Shown piece by piece: positions 24,685 to 33,238 of a DNA stretch of 48,258 bases. The DNA is taken from positions 1-48,258 of the IMG/VR virus record IMGVR_UViG_3300046817_000985. The stretch is one strand, 5' to 3'. Made by a program: the position numbers and the translations under genes. Position 1 is the stretch's first letter; each line of letters starts with the position of its first letter. The notes under the pieces are model-generated. The model saw nothing but the letters and a program-made list of their open reading frames with translations. It was not told the DNA's origin and did no database searches. Source of the stretch: a virus.

Positions 24685-26819
24685 TTCCGGTAGCGCTCCC
24701 CGGACCAGGCACTCGCGGCGATGGGCAATCCGAAGGCCCATTTGGGAATTTCCGTCATAATTTTTTCAAAATTTTCCAGGGTTCCGAAGCCTAATGGCAC
24801 CTCGCAAACGACCTCGTCGTGCACGGACAGCACGACCGGGTAGCCAGCGGCCTCGAGCCGCACCATCGCCTCGGCCATCACATCCCTAGCCACCGCCTGG
24901 GTGATGTTCTCGGCCCACAGCCCGCCATAGGCGTATTGCTCTTCCCACTGCTTCGTGAAAGTGTCCATTCCCTTGTAGGCAAACACCCGCCTAACCACGA
25001 CGTCGCCCTCGTCGTCGACCCACGGCATCGCCTTCATCGCAAAGTGCGGAAAGGGGTAGCAGAGTGAACGGCCGGAAGGCAGCCGCACCCAGAGGAACGA
25101 TCCCGACTTGCGCATCTTCACCGGCTCGACATAGATCACCGGGTGTTCCTTCAAGGCGCCCTTCTGGCCGCGGGGGTTTTCGGCGTCGCGGTGCAGCACG
25201 TCGGTGTTAGAGATGGCTTCCATGGCGCCGCGCTCGAGATCCTTCCACCAAGAGGTGATTCCCTCATGCGCCGCCCGCCAGCGCCGCTTGATGATCTCGG
25301 CCGTCACCCAAGCGCGCTCACCCATGCCGCTCTGCTTGCCGCGGCTCTCATAGGCGGCTTGCGCCTGCGTCAAGAGGCCGGGCGACGTAGCGGTGATCAG
25401 GTCGTAGCTCTCGGCAATGTCGACGCCATAGGTTTTGGCCATAGCACCGAAGGCGCCGGGCCCGCCTTGATAACCCAAGGCCAATTCCTGCACCTTGCCG
25501 ATCTGCCGCTGAGCCTTGGTGACGACTGCAGGGTCTATACCAAAGGATCTCCCATATGCCACTTGGTATAGGTCTGGGCCTTTGCCTTCATCGTAATCCC
25601 TGAAGGCCCTGAGCTTCCAGTTCTCTCCGGCCAGCCAGGCCAGCACCCGCCCCTCGATGTTGCTAAAATCCGCGGCCATCAGGCGGGTGCCCGGAGCGGC
25701 GCAGACCATGCCGCGTATGCAATCGCCCACCACCGAGAGCGGCTCGTCGTAGACCGTCTCGATAAGGTCGAGGGAACCATAGCCGACGAGCTCGATCGCG
25801 GTTGAAACGTTGTCGCTCGAGGGCCGCTTCAGGTTCTGCGGCTGGAATCGCCTGCCGCCCCAGCGGCCCGTGGACGCCGCGTGAAACTGCAGCAGGCCCC
25901 GTGCGCGGCCGTCGAGGCTCATGCCGGCCAGCAGTGCATCGATCTTGGCGACAGAGGTCTTCGCCGTCGACTGACGCAGCTGCAGCGCTTCCCGGACGTT
26001 AGGTGAGAGGTCATATCGCATCAGGATCTCGACGATCTTGTCCTTGGCCAGGCTGTTGCCATCGCCGCCCAAACCCCGAAACCATTTGGTCAGCCGGCCG
26101 ACCTCGGTGCATTTTTGCACCTCGCCGGCAGTGACTTCTTTCATGCGGATATCGGCCTTCAACGTAGCGGCCTTCACAATGCGCTTGGCATTATCGCACA
26201 GCGGCACGTCGACCTGCACCCCCCGCCCATTGATCACCTGGTCGAGGCGCCACAGCGCCTGCTCGGCTTCGCTGAGCGGCATGAGCTTCTCGTAGAGCAT
26301 GCGCTCGACCTCGACATCGGTGCGGCAATACTCGTAGAGCTTCTCGAGCTTCTCCGGCTCGTCCCACCAGGTCAGCGGGTCGGTTGACCGTGGCCGAGCC
26401 ATGCGCAGCATCAACCCTCGCCCCACCATGTCCTTAGGCGTAGTGAGCGAGAGCGCCGCGGCGCAGTTCTCAAGCGAGGCCGGCAGCGCCATGGCCAGCG
26501 CCATGCTCATGGTGCAGCGCCACTGCTCGGGCTTGGGGATTGGCCAGCCATAGCGAGGCGTGAGGATGTGCTGCCAGATGACGCTCTCGAAATTGGCGTT
26601 GTGGGCGACGATCGGCCAGCCACGTCGGACGAATTCGCCAATGGCGATCGGCGGAAGATCGCTTTTTCGCCACAAGAACACGTCGCCGTCATCAATCGCG
26701 AACGCCGCGCACTGCACGTCGGTCGTCGGATCTTCGGCGTGGCGATAGACACCCACCGACTTGAGATCGACCGTGCTACGCGTTTCGAAGTCGAGAAAGA
26801 GCGTGTGGGTTTCAGGCAT
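24681..26819 (-). CDS. family A DNA polymerase with 3'-5' exonuclease domain
   Basis: 712 residues from ATG 26819; an upstream extension in frame is less likely because it overlaps another gene. The exonuclease domain begins with LFLDFETRS (D10, E12). Polymerase motifs are present in order: AADFSNIEGRVLAWLAG (motif A), RQIGKVQELALGYQGGPGAF (motif B region) and SVHDEVVCEVP (motif C, near 667). This is the phage PolA type, which replicates the genome with the prim-pol/helicase encoded at 33880. It is translationally coupled to the small TM protein before it and Mom after it. Confidence 0.93.
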   Translation of the reverse strand: MPETHTLFLDFETRSTVDLKSVGVYRHAEDPTTDVQCAAFAIDDGDVFLWRKSDLPPIAIGEFVRRGWPIVAHNANFESVIWQHILTPRYGWPIPKPEQWRCTMSMALAMALPASLENCAAALSLTTPKDMVGRGLMLRMARPRSTDPLTWWDEPEKLEKLYEYCRTDVEVERMLYEKLMPLSEAEQALWRLDQVINGRGVQVDVPLCDNAKRIVKAATLKADIRMKEVTAGEVQKCTEVGRLTKWFRGLGGDGNSLAKDKIVEILMRYDLSPNVREALQLRQSTAKTSVAKIDALLAGMSLDGRARGLLQFHAASTGRWGGRRFQPQNLKRPSSDNVSTAIELVGYGSLDLIETVYDEPLSVVGDCIRGMVCAAPGTRLMAADFSNIEGRVLAWLAGENWKLRAFRDYDEGKGPDLYQVAYGRSFGIDPAVVTKAQRQIGKVQELALGYQGGPGAFGAMAKTYGVDIAESYDLITATSPGLLTQAQAAYESRGKQSGMGERAWVTAEIIKRRWRAAHEGITSWWKDLERGAMEAISNTDVLHRDAENPRGQKGALKEHPVIYVEPVKMRKSGSFLWVRLPSGRSLCYPFPHFAMKAMPWVDDEGDVVVRRVFAYKGMDTFTKQWEEQYAYGGLWAENITQAVARDVMAEAMVRLEAAGYPVVLSVHDEVVCEVPLGFGTLENFEKIMTEIPKWAFGLPIAASAWSGERYRK

Positions 26820-26953
26820 CAACCCAGCACCAGCCAAGAGGCGAGAATGATGAAAAGGATCAGGGCGCCAATGGCGAGGCGGGCCGGATAGGTTAGGCCC
26901 GCCAGCCAGGCTGGTTCGCGCTGCCATTCGGGTGGATCATGCGGCCATCTCAT
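26819..26953 (-). CDS. 44-residue membrane protein coupled to polymerase
   Basis: Short reading frame from ATG 26953. The N terminus is charged (RWPHDPPEWQ); a single hydrophobic helix follows near 25-43 (ARLAIGALILFIILASWLVL). Its stop TGA overlaps the polymerase ATG, and its start overlaps the stop of the secreted protein gene, so it fills the operon exactly. This supports expression. Function is unknown; a membrane tether for replication or an envelope role is possible. Confidence 0.5.
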   Translation of the reverse strand: MRWPHDPPEWQREPAWLAGLTYPARLAIGALILFIILASWLVLG

Positions 26954-27366
26954 GGATGCAAGCGCTCCGGCGAGAACCAACTGAACGGCTGCACCGGCAC
27001 TTTGCGCAAGAGGAGCGAATTCGGCAAAGGCAGCTCCGGCTCAGGCGGCGCTGGCTTGTCGATCGGCAGGAGCTCGTCCTCGCTCGGTATCCGCTCTTCG
27101 AGCGGCTCGATCGGCAGACGATCGCCCTTCTTGGCCGCCTCGACCTCCGGCTGGCGCTCCCTGAAGGTGATGCGATGGTGTCGGCGGACGTACTGGCGAG
27201 GGGCAGACACCCATACATAGCCCCTCGCCAGCCTCGAGCGCTTGCTGACGCAAATGCCCAAGCTCAAACGCTTGATGTAGCCGGGCCCGCAACGGTGCCC
27301 ATGACGCGCCTCGGCCGGACCGGCAATAGCCAAAAGGACGGCCAGGGCGCAGGCAAGCCACCTCAT
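26950..27366 (-). CDS. secreted proline-rich protein
   Basis: 138 residues. The first 20 form a good signal peptide (MRWLACALAVLLAIAGPAEA, cleavage after AEA). The mature part starts RHGHRCGPG, contains two Cys (near 26 and 39) and a basic beta stretch (YVWVSAPRQYVRRHHRITF), then an acidic Pro-rich tail (IDKPAPPEPELPLP). It is coupled to the methyltransferase (TGATG) and to the next small gene. An exported product within a replication operon is odd; it could alter the envelope during early infection (for example superinfection exclusion). That is inference. Confidence 0.6.
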   Translation of the reverse strand: MRWLACALAVLLAIAGPAEARHGHRCGPGYIKRLSLGICVSKRSRLARGYVWVSAPRQYVRRHHRITFRERQPEVEAAKKGDRLPIEPLEERIPSEDELLPIDKPAPPEPELPLPNSLLLRKVPVQPFSWFSPERLHP

Positions 27367-27989
27367 CAGAAATACTGCCGCAAGCCCGCATCGGGATGGT
27401 CCAGCAGCACCGTCTTGGCGAGCTTCTCGCCTGGCTCCCACAGGCACCACATGAAGCTGATCGTGGGCGCACCCAAATTTAGAAAGTCCAGGCGCCAGGT
27501 CAGCGGGCAGATGAAGGCCGGTGTATGCTTGCGAAAGAGCGCTGCTCTTTTGGCTGCCGTCCAAAAGGTCATCTTGAGCAGCATGGCCACATAAGGCGTC
27601 GCTAACGTCTCGACGGCATGCGTGATGAACTCGGCCGCCTGGTCGTAAGGCGGGTTGGTGATGATCGCCGTGCGTATCTGGATGTTGCTCTTCAGGAAGT
27701 CGAGCTCGAGCCCAGCGCCGCGGAGCTTGATGTCGCTCGAGAAGACCTCGTAGCCCCCGGAGCGCTCGAGCACCCGCGACATCGCCCCGTCGCCGCAGGC
27801 CGGTTCCCATACCGCCTGAGGCCAATGGCGGATGACCGGTAGCAAGGCGCGAGTAGCTTCCGGCGGCGTCGCGTAGAAGTCGTTCTCGCGACGACCACCG
27901 CCGCCAACCATGGCGACCCCGATGTTCATTTGCGGCTCTTGAGCTTGGCGATGGCGGTGCGCAATGCATCCCTCTGTGCGCTCGCTCAT
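27366..27989 (-). CDS. SAM-dependent DNA methyltransferase
   Basis: 207 residues from ATG 27989, or 187 from ATG 27929. Counted from the second Met, GGGRRENDFYATPPEATRAL (9-28) leads to a SAM-binding motif WEPACGDGAMS (41-51), an acidic strand end FSSDIK, and catalytic motif IV TNPPY (91-95). NPPY indicates an amino-methyltransferase, most likely adenine N6. The long start has an AGGA site 7 bases before it and shares a start-codon context with two preceding genes; the short start fits family starts better. It probably protects the phage genome together with Mom. Confidence 0.82.
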   Translation of the reverse strand: MSERTEGCIAHRHRQAQEPQMNIGVAMVGGGGRRENDFYATPPEATRALLPVIRHWPQAVWEPACGDGAMSRVLERSGGYEVFSSDIKLRGAGLELDFLKSNIQIRTAIITNPPYDQAAEFITHAVETLATPYVAMLLKMTFWTAAKRAALFRKHTPAFICPLTWRLDFLNLGAPTISFMWCLWEPGEKLAKTVLLDHPDAGLRQYF

Positions 27990-28219
27990 GGCCGTATCCT
28001 ATGAGCTAGCGCAAATTCAGGGGGGCGCCGCGTCTTCGCTGCGCAGTCGTGTGGCGACCGGCATTCCTGGGCACTCTCGCAATGCGTGCTTGAGCATTCT
28101 CGCCAGCGATCCGGCCGTTGGTGTTTTTCCCATTGGTCGGCTCTATATGCCGCCTCGCTCCGGTCGCAGCCCTTGCTGAGATAGTGGTTATAAACTGAGC
28201 CCCAGGTGCGCTCGGTCAT
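27986..28219 (-). CDS. small cysteine-containing unknown protein
   Basis: 77 residues from ATG 28219, which overlaps the preceding stop (ATGA). It has an N-terminal helical part (SVYNHYLSKGCDRSEAAYRADQWEK) and several Cys and His further on. No family was recognised. Its start DNA (ATGACCGAGCGCAC) is nearly the same as those of the genes at 28794 and 27989. Confidence 0.5.
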   Translation of the reverse strand: MTERTWGSVYNHYLSKGCDRSEAAYRADQWEKHQRPDRWRECSSTHCESAQECRSPHDCAAKTRRPPEFALAHRIRP

Positions 28220-28794
28220 GGCTGCGGCTCCTTGCGGGCCTTGAGCTTGGCGAGGAGAGCGCTGGCATCTTTCCGCGTTGGAGGCCAAATGCCGGCCGAC
28301 TCAGATATCGGCTTCAGCACCTGCTCGGCGCACTCCGCAAGCAGCGCTTCGAGCGCAGCAATCTCGGCTTCGTATTCCTTGGCGTGTTCTTCAGCCATTA
28401 CGAAAGCATCGCTGGCCAAGGCAGCTTCACGGCGCTGCCACAGTCGCGCCTCGTCCCGTTCTGCCTCTGCTTTCAAGGCGCGGGACTTCCAGATCGCGCT
28501 TTCGGCAACCCACTTCATGGCATCGATCTCGGATTTAGGAACGCCCTTTAGAACTTCATAATCCGGCATTTCGAGGATGCGCTTAACCGTTGCGTCCTCT
28601 TGCGCGCGCTTCACTGCCTCGTCCCGTTCTGCGCGCAACGGCTCGATGTGCTCGGCGATGATGCGGTCGGCCTGTTGCTGACAACGTTTCTGCCCCATAG
28701 GCTCTGGGCAGCAGGAGTTATAATTGCTCGGCCCTGTTGGGGAATAATGACAGATGATCCTCGCAATTTTCTCCGCCTCTGTGCGATCGGTCAT
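28216..28794 (-). CDS. coiled-coil protein of replication operon
   Basis: 192 residues from ATG 28794, overlapping the previous stop. An N-terminal part (TEAEKIARIICHYSP) contains Cys residues (ICHY, SCCPEP, RCQQQ) that could bind metal. Residues about 45-160 are almost all charged helix (RAERDEAVKRAQEDATVKRI, AEAERDEARLWQRREAALA), a probable coiled coil. The end reads LLAKLKARKEPQP. Function is unknown. Confidence 0.55.
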   Translation of the reverse strand: MTDRTEAEKIARIICHYSPTGPSNYNSCCPEPMGQKRCQQQADRIIAEHIEPLRAERDEAVKRAQEDATVKRILEMPDYEVLKGVPKSEIDAMKWVAESAIWKSRALKAEAERDEARLWQRREAALASDAFVMAEEHAKEYEAEIAALEALLAECAEQVLKPISESAGIWPPTRKDASALLAKLKARKEPQP

Positions 28795-29000
28795 GATTTG
28801 CACTCGAATACCTTCGGCGTCCTGACCTCGTCGGAGACGTTCACGCACTCCACAAGAGCTCTGCTCTTGTAGAGCTTCCAAGCCGCGACCCAGAGCGGCG
28901 AGACGACATGGGGCTGGCCCCATATCGTCTCGAGCAATGGCTTCAGATCAGACCCAGCGCGTGCAGGTACATGTCGCGGATTTCCTCGTTTTCCTTCCAT
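28791..29000 (-). CDS. small unknown protein overlapping the GapR-like gene
   Basis: 69 residues if ATG 29000 is used, which overlaps the GapR-like gene by 58 bases. A later TTG within the frame would give about 48 residues and a smaller overlap. The conserved-looking part is IWGQPHVVSPLWVAAWKLYKSRALVECV. It ends in an ATGA overlap with the coiled-coil gene. The start is uncertain; function is unknown. Confidence 0.45.
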   Translation of the reverse strand: MEGKRGNPRHVPARAGSDLKPLLETIWGQPHVVSPLWVAAWKLYKSRALVECVNVSDEVRTPKVFECKS

Positions 29001-29212
29001 TGCTCGATGTCCTTGCGAATGGCGATCATCTGCCGGATGGCCTTGGCGTCGAAGCCTTGCGCCTTGGCCTCGGCAAACACCTCACGGATGTCGCCGACGA
29101 TCACGGCGCGCTCCTCGACCAGCTTCTCGACACGCGTGATGAAGGATTTCAATTGGGTTGCCGAAACGGAATTGGCGCCCGGCGCAGCTCGCGGATTCTC
29201 TACAGTGGCCAT
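28943..29212 (-). CDS. GapR-like (DUF2312) DNA-binding protein
   Basis: 89 residues. The pattern TQLKSFITRVEKLVEERAVI, DIREVFAEAKAQGFDAKAIRQM and IRDMYLHALGLI matches the DUF2312/GapR family, an alphaproteobacterial nucleoid-associated protein that clamps overtwisted DNA ahead of replication and transcription forks and aids topoisomerases. A phage copy next to SSB and polymerase probably assists replication of the supercoiled phage circle or mimics the host protein. It is full length for the family. Confidence 0.8.
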   Translation of the reverse strand: MATVENPRAAPGANSVSATQLKSFITRVEKLVEERAVIVGDIREVFAEAKAQGFDAKAIRQMIAIRKDIEQWKENEEIRDMYLHALGLI

Positions 29213-29226
29213 ATCACTTCGCTCCC

Positions 29227-29841
29227 TTACGTGTACAGGTCGTCGATGCTAGCTGGCTTGCCGGCTTCACCGCCAACGCTCTCGAACTCGTCCTCGGCAG
29301 ATGCCCGCACCCGCCCGACCGGGTCGGCGTGGTCGAGCAGCTGCACGTTCTGCAGGCTTAAGGATATGCCCTTGCCCCCGGTCTTGTGGTCGTAGGCGAA
29401 TGGCCGGATGGTGGCCCGCGCCCAGCGGCCGGCATAGACCTCCTCTTCCTTGTCCTCGCCGACATTGGTGCGATCAGCGCGGATGACATTCGGCCGGTCG
29501 TCAGAGCTCGTGCGAATGAACATCTCGTATTCGTCAGGATCGAAGCCCATGTTCGGATGGTCTTTGACGAACAGGAACGGCTTCTTGACCTTGGCATATT
29601 TAGACTTGTAGTCGGCGCCCCAGCGATCGACCGCGCACTTCTCGACGGCTTCGGCCAGCACGCGGAGATCGGCTTCCTTCGGGAAGACAAGGCTCAGTTT
29701 GTATCTCGCCTTCTCAGGATCGGTCTCGCCGGCAGGCAATGACTTCTTGTACAGGGACGGATAGCTCATCCTGGCCCGCGCCGTGATGACGTTGCCGGAA
29801 GAAGCAATAGAGCAGTTGTTCATCAGATTGGTCGTGGACAT
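29227..29841 (-). CDS. phage ssDNA-binding protein (Enc34/DUF2815 type)
   Basis: 204 residues from ATG 29841, preceded by GGAG with good spacing; the longer frame start is less likely. Motifs ITARARMSYPSLYKK, YKLSLVFPKE, PFLFVKDHPNMGFDPDEYEM and the GRWARATIRPFAYDHK strand are typical of the Enc34-like SSB family with an OB fold. The acidic C terminus (EDEFESVGGE) resembles SSB tails that recruit partners. It coats single strands during replication by the polymerase of the same operon. Confidence 0.78.
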   Translation of the reverse strand: MSTTNLMNNCSIASSGNVITARARMSYPSLYKKSLPAGETDPEKARYKLSLVFPKEADLRVLAEAVEKCAVDRWGADYKSKYAKVKKPFLFVKDHPNMGFDPDEYEMFIRTSSDDRPNVIRADRTNVGEDKEEEVYAGRWARATIRPFAYDHKTGGKGISLSLQNVQLLDHADPVGRVRASAEDEFESVGGEAGKPASIDDLYT

Positions 29842-29860
29842 CGATTTTACTCCGTTACGC

Positions 29861-31072
29861 TCACGCAAACTCTTTTGCCGCGTCGGCCTTCACGGCCGGT
29901 CGCGCATCGGCCTCGGGCGCGAGCACCGTGCCGGTCGATTCCTTGATGACGAGAGGCGACAGGAACTTCGCCCGCTCTTCCTTGTTGCGGCCCGGCACGA
30001 ACTTCTCGACCTGGGCCGGCGAGACGAGCTTGCGCGTATAGAGATCGTCCTCCGGCACGATAGCGCTGAGCGCGGCCGCGGCTTCATCGTCTTCGCGCCA
30101 TTTGCGGTTGGCCCTTTTGGCCACCAGCTTCCAGCCGGGCGGGCATCTACCTTCGGTCGCTTCCGCATGAGCGTGCTCGCGCACGCGCCGGCACCATATC
30201 TCGATGAAGTCGACCTCGGCCAGCACGGCCGCCAATAGGTGTGGCGTCAGGCTCACAGGGTCTGGCGGCGGCATCACCTCGTCGAAGTCCGCCATCGCCC
30301 CGGCGAGCGCCTTCTCGCGCATGGCCGGGCAGACGGGAGCCGCCTTGCAGAACTTACACCATTCTCCGGCATTGAGGGCTGCATCGAGCACCTGTGTCGC
30401 CTTGGCGGCCGCCACCAGCGCGGTCGCGAACTCGGCGAGATCCACGACACCAGCGGTCCACTCGCGCACGGGACCGCGAGGGTGCGGCGCGCGTGGCTGC
30501 ACGATGGTCACGGTGACTAAATTGACGCCGCGATTGTGGTAGCGCTCGGCCGCGCCCAGCGCATAGGACATGGCCTGCGGGTTCTCTTGCGGTTGAACGG
30601 CTACCCCGCGGCCGTATTTGAAATCGACGACGACCAGGTGCTTGTGGATGGGGGAATAGAGAAGAGCGTCGGCGGTGCCGCCGTCCAGCCCCTCGATGCC
30701 AAAATGCTGCAGGCTCACATGCTCCTCGAAAGCCTTCTCATAGCCGTCGAACATGGGATCGAAGACGTAGTTGAGATAGGCCCGCACGCCGTCGACCATC
30801 TCCTCGTCGATCCAGATCCCACGATCCGGCTCGCGATGGAACTTGCCCGTCTTGATGTCGACACTGCCACCCAAGAACTCACCCGGATCGATCCTGTTCG
30901 CGATGCACTGCGCAGCAAACTCATGCGCGGCGGTGCCCTCGTCGGCATAGCTCGAAGGTCGATCGGGCAGCCCCGTCTCCATGCGCACACTGCCGGGGCA
31001 GGCCATCCAGCGATGCGCGCCGGACGGGCTCAGGCGCGCATGGACCCGCTGTGAATGAGCATGCTCCGTCAT
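29861..31072 (-). CDS. DUF2800 / Cas4-like PD-(D/E)XK nuclease
   Basis: 403 residues. The family signature includes LSPSGAHRWMACPGS near the start, GTAAHE (47-52), TADALLYSP with D135, and VVVDFKYGRG with D150 and K152 as the D-(X)n-E-X-K core. A likely iron-sulfur cluster is formed by C25 and WCKFCKAAPVC near 238-250, as in Cas4 and AddB nucleases. The product would resect or process DNA ends in recombination or replication. It is coupled to the 161-residue gene (ATGA), and 19 bases separate it from the SSB gene. Confidence 0.8.
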   Translation of the reverse strand: MTEHAHSQRVHARLSPSGAHRWMACPGSVRMETGLPDRPSSYADEGTAAHEFAAQCIANRIDPGEFLGGSVDIKTGKFHREPDRGIWIDEEMVDGVRAYLNYVFDPMFDGYEKAFEEHVSLQHFGIEGLDGGTADALLYSPIHKHLVVVDFKYGRGVAVQPQENPQAMSYALGAAERYHNRGVNLVTVTIVQPRAPHPRGPVREWTAGVVDLAEFATALVAAAKATQVLDAALNAGEWCKFCKAAPVCPAMREKALAGAMADFDEVMPPPDPVSLTPHLLAAVLAEVDFIEIWCRRVREHAHAEATEGRCPPGWKLVAKRANRKWREDDEAAAALSAIVPEDDLYTRKLVSPAQVEKFVPGRNKEERAKFLSPLVIKESTGTVLAPEADARPAVKADAAKEFA

Positions 31073-31554
31073 GGGGCGGCCTTAGCGCCCTCGGCCACAT
31101 AGGCCGCGCAAGCCGCCACGAAGCCGGCCCGCTGGGCATCGGTCAGCTCGCGGGTCTTCTTGACGCCGAAGCCGCCTAGGACATGGCCAGGGGCAAGAAT
31201 GTCGCCGGTGCGGCTCACAAGCGACTTGACCGCTTCGATGCAATCGTCAGGCGTCACCACTGCTTCCGATTCCGGCTGCGCCGATGCTTGTGACGCCACT
31301 TCACTTTTGGGCGGTCGACCGCGCCGCGTCGGCAGCTTGACCTCGGGGAACTGGACCACAGGCCCATTGGGCAAAGGAGGCTCCACGGCTTCGGGCTCAC
31401 CAGGGCTGTTGTAAAGCGGTTGGCCAAAAGGATCGCGGAGCATCACCTCAGGCGCAGCCGGTGTCGGCGCAAAGCCCGTCAGCCGCACCAATGCGGCGAG
31501 ATCGCGAAGCATATCGTCAGTGCTCTCATAGGTCATGGTCAGCGTTATGGGCAT
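31069..31554 (-). CDS. replication-operon protein with AT-hook-like motif
   Basis: 161 residues. A short helical start (STDDMLRDLAALVRLTG) is followed by a Pro-rich linker and RRGRPPKSE (near 78-86), an AT-hook-like DNA-binding motif. The C-terminal domain (DDCIEAVKSLVSRTGDILA, GGFGVKKTRELTDAQRAGFV) looks compact and helical. It may be a DNA-binding partner of the nuclease gene that follows it. No enzyme motif is seen. Confidence 0.55.
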   Translation of the reverse strand: MPITLTMTYESTDDMLRDLAALVRLTGFAPTPAAPEVMLRDPFGQPLYNSPGEPEAVEPPLPNGPVVQFPEVKLPTRRGRPPKSEVASQASAQPESEAVVTPDDCIEAVKSLVSRTGDILAPGHVLGGFGVKKTRELTDAQRAGFVAACAAYVAEGAKAAP

Positions 31555-31566
31555 GATGAACTCCGT

Positions 31567-32862
31567 TCAATTGAACAGTGCGTTGATATCGGCCAGCTTC
31601 CTCGAGCAAGCCCGCGCAATGTCTTCGTCAATGCTGTCGGGGACATGGGCGATGCGCGCGATGCACGCGTTCTGCTGGCCAATGCGGTGAACGCGCATAA
31701 TGGCTTGCTCGTTGTCGCCTGGAACCCAAGAGCTCTCGACCAGCACGACATCGCTCGCGGCGTTCAAGGTGATGCCCGTGCCGGCCGCCTGCAGCTGCCC
31801 AATGAACACCGGGCAGTAGCGGTTGCGCTGGAAGCGCTCGACCGCGGCTTCACGTTCTTTGGGGCTGGACGAGCCGGTGAGCACGGCCGGCGCGTACTCC
31901 TTGAGCGCCGCGGCCATGATCTCGATGACCTCGCGGTGATGCGCGAAGAGCACGACCTTGCCCAGGCCTGACGCCAATTGGTCCCTGACCCAGCGGGCCA
32001 CGGCATCGGCCTTGGCCACGCCCACCGCACGCCGATAGGTGGCCAGCGTCTCGCCAAGACCTTGGAGCCCGGCCAGGCCCTCGGCGTCGAGGGCCGCTCG
32101 CACTTGCGCAGTGAAGGCGGACGACACCTCCGGCGCCGTGGCTTCCAAGGGCAGCATGGCGATGCGCAAAGGCGGCAGGTCCGGCAGCACGTCGAGCTTG
32201 CGGCGGCGCAGCATGACCTGGCTTAAAATCGCCTTGAGCTCCGGCACGCGCTTGGCGCCAACGATCTTGGCACGGCCGAAACCCGTTTCGACCAGGCGGC
32301 AGTAGCGCTGGATAAACTGATGCTGGTTGCGCGGCTTACCTTGGGCGTTGTGAATAAGGGCCGGGAACACGGCATGCAGCATCGGCCACAGCTCCGAGGC
32401 GTTGTTCGGCGTGGGCGTGCCGGTGAGCAACCACACCCGCCGGCATTGCTTGACGAAGCCGCCTTCGCAGTTCTTGCCGAAGATCACCTTGGTGCGCATG
32501 GCGTCAGGCGATTTGAGGAAGTGGGCCTCGTCGATGACTACCAAGTCGAAGTTGGACCTGGGCGGCACCATCCCCTTGCCCATACTCGTGTTGCGGAAGG
32601 CGTCGTAGGACATCACGCGCCAGAGCTTCAGGATCGAAGGACCGCCCCAGCGACGGAGCTCGTCCAGCCACACGGCTCTTACGGAAGCCGGGCAGATCAC
32701 CAGCACATTGGTGAGCTTGAGGCGCAGAGCCGCCACCACGGCCTGGGCGGTCTTACCGAGGCCCATATCGTCTGCGAGCAAGGCATCGGTGCGGTCCATA
32801 AGCCACGAGACACCTGTCTCCTGAAAAGGATAAAGCGCAAGCGGAGGATTGACGTTGATCAT
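31567..32862 (-). CDS. SNF2-family DNA helicase
   Basis: 431 residues. Helicase motifs are in order: LALYPFQETGVSWL (Q motif), ADDMGLGKT (30-38, Walker A), VICPASVRAVWLDE (Ia), VVIDEAH (108-114, Walker B), LLTGTPTPN (III), then in the second RecA-like domain KVVLFAHHREVIE (IV), AAGTGITLNAASDVVLVE (V) and RVHRIGQ (VI). This compact type occurs in many phages and probably remodels or reanneals DNA. It stands upstream of the nuclease and downstream of a coupled gene (ATGA). Confidence 0.9.
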   Translation of the reverse strand: MINVNPPLALYPFQETGVSWLMDRTDALLADDMGLGKTAQAVVAALRLKLTNVLVICPASVRAVWLDELRRWGGPSILKLWRVMSYDAFRNTSMGKGMVPPRSNFDLVVIDEAHFLKSPDAMRTKVIFGKNCEGGFVKQCRRVWLLTGTPTPNNASELWPMLHAVFPALIHNAQGKPRNQHQFIQRYCRLVETGFGRAKIVGAKRVPELKAILSQVMLRRRKLDVLPDLPPLRIAMLPLEATAPEVSSAFTAQVRAALDAEGLAGLQGLGETLATYRRAVGVAKADAVARWVRDQLASGLGKVVLFAHHREVIEIMAAALKEYAPAVLTGSSSPKEREAAVERFQRNRYCPVFIGQLQAAGTGITLNAASDVVLVESSWVPGDNEQAIMRVHRIGQQNACIARIAHVPDSIDEDIARACSRKLADINALFN

Positions 32863-33218
32863 GACACGGTCGGCGCCAGGCCCATCGCGTCCAGGTGTCT
32901 CACCATCTCGTTCACGCCAGCACGCTGGGCCAGCACCAAGCGGCAGAAAGACTGCAGCACGTCCGCCACGGCCTTGTCGCTGTCGATGCAGAAGAGAGTG
33001 AGGCTCATGGCGCGGACGCAGCCGGCCACCACGCCGGTCGGCGAGCCGGAGTGGGCGGCCAATTGGAACATGTCGCGCTCGAGCTTGTGCTCATCGGTGC
33101 CGCTGTCCAAAGCTTGCCGGACCAGAAACGCCTCTAACAGGTCGACGATCGCGAAACCGTCTGGATGTTCTTTGATGAACTCTTCCATGTAGTCGGCAGG
33201 TATGCTCATGGGGCTCAT
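32859..33218 (-). CDS. small unknown replication-operon protein
   Basis: 119 residues, helical throughout (DGFAIVDLLEAFLVRQALDSG, SLTLFCIDSDKAVADVLQSFC). Starts at 33218 or 33209 are both possible; ribosome sites are weak. It is coupled to the helicase by ATGA. No family was recognised. Confidence 0.55.
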   Translation of the reverse strand: MSPMSIPADYMEEFIKEHPDGFAIVDLLEAFLVRQALDSGTDEHKLERDMFQLAAHSGSPTGVVAGCVRAMSLTLFCIDSDKAVADVLQSFCRLVLAQRAGVNEMVRHLDAMGLAPTVS

Positions 33219-33238
33219 GTGTATTCTTTCATGGTGTT

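Noticed and set aside
26950-27969. Long minus-strand frame of 339 residues
   Set aside because: Only its last 138 residues, from Met at 27366, look like protein (signal peptide). The first part is the shadow of the methyltransferase gene.
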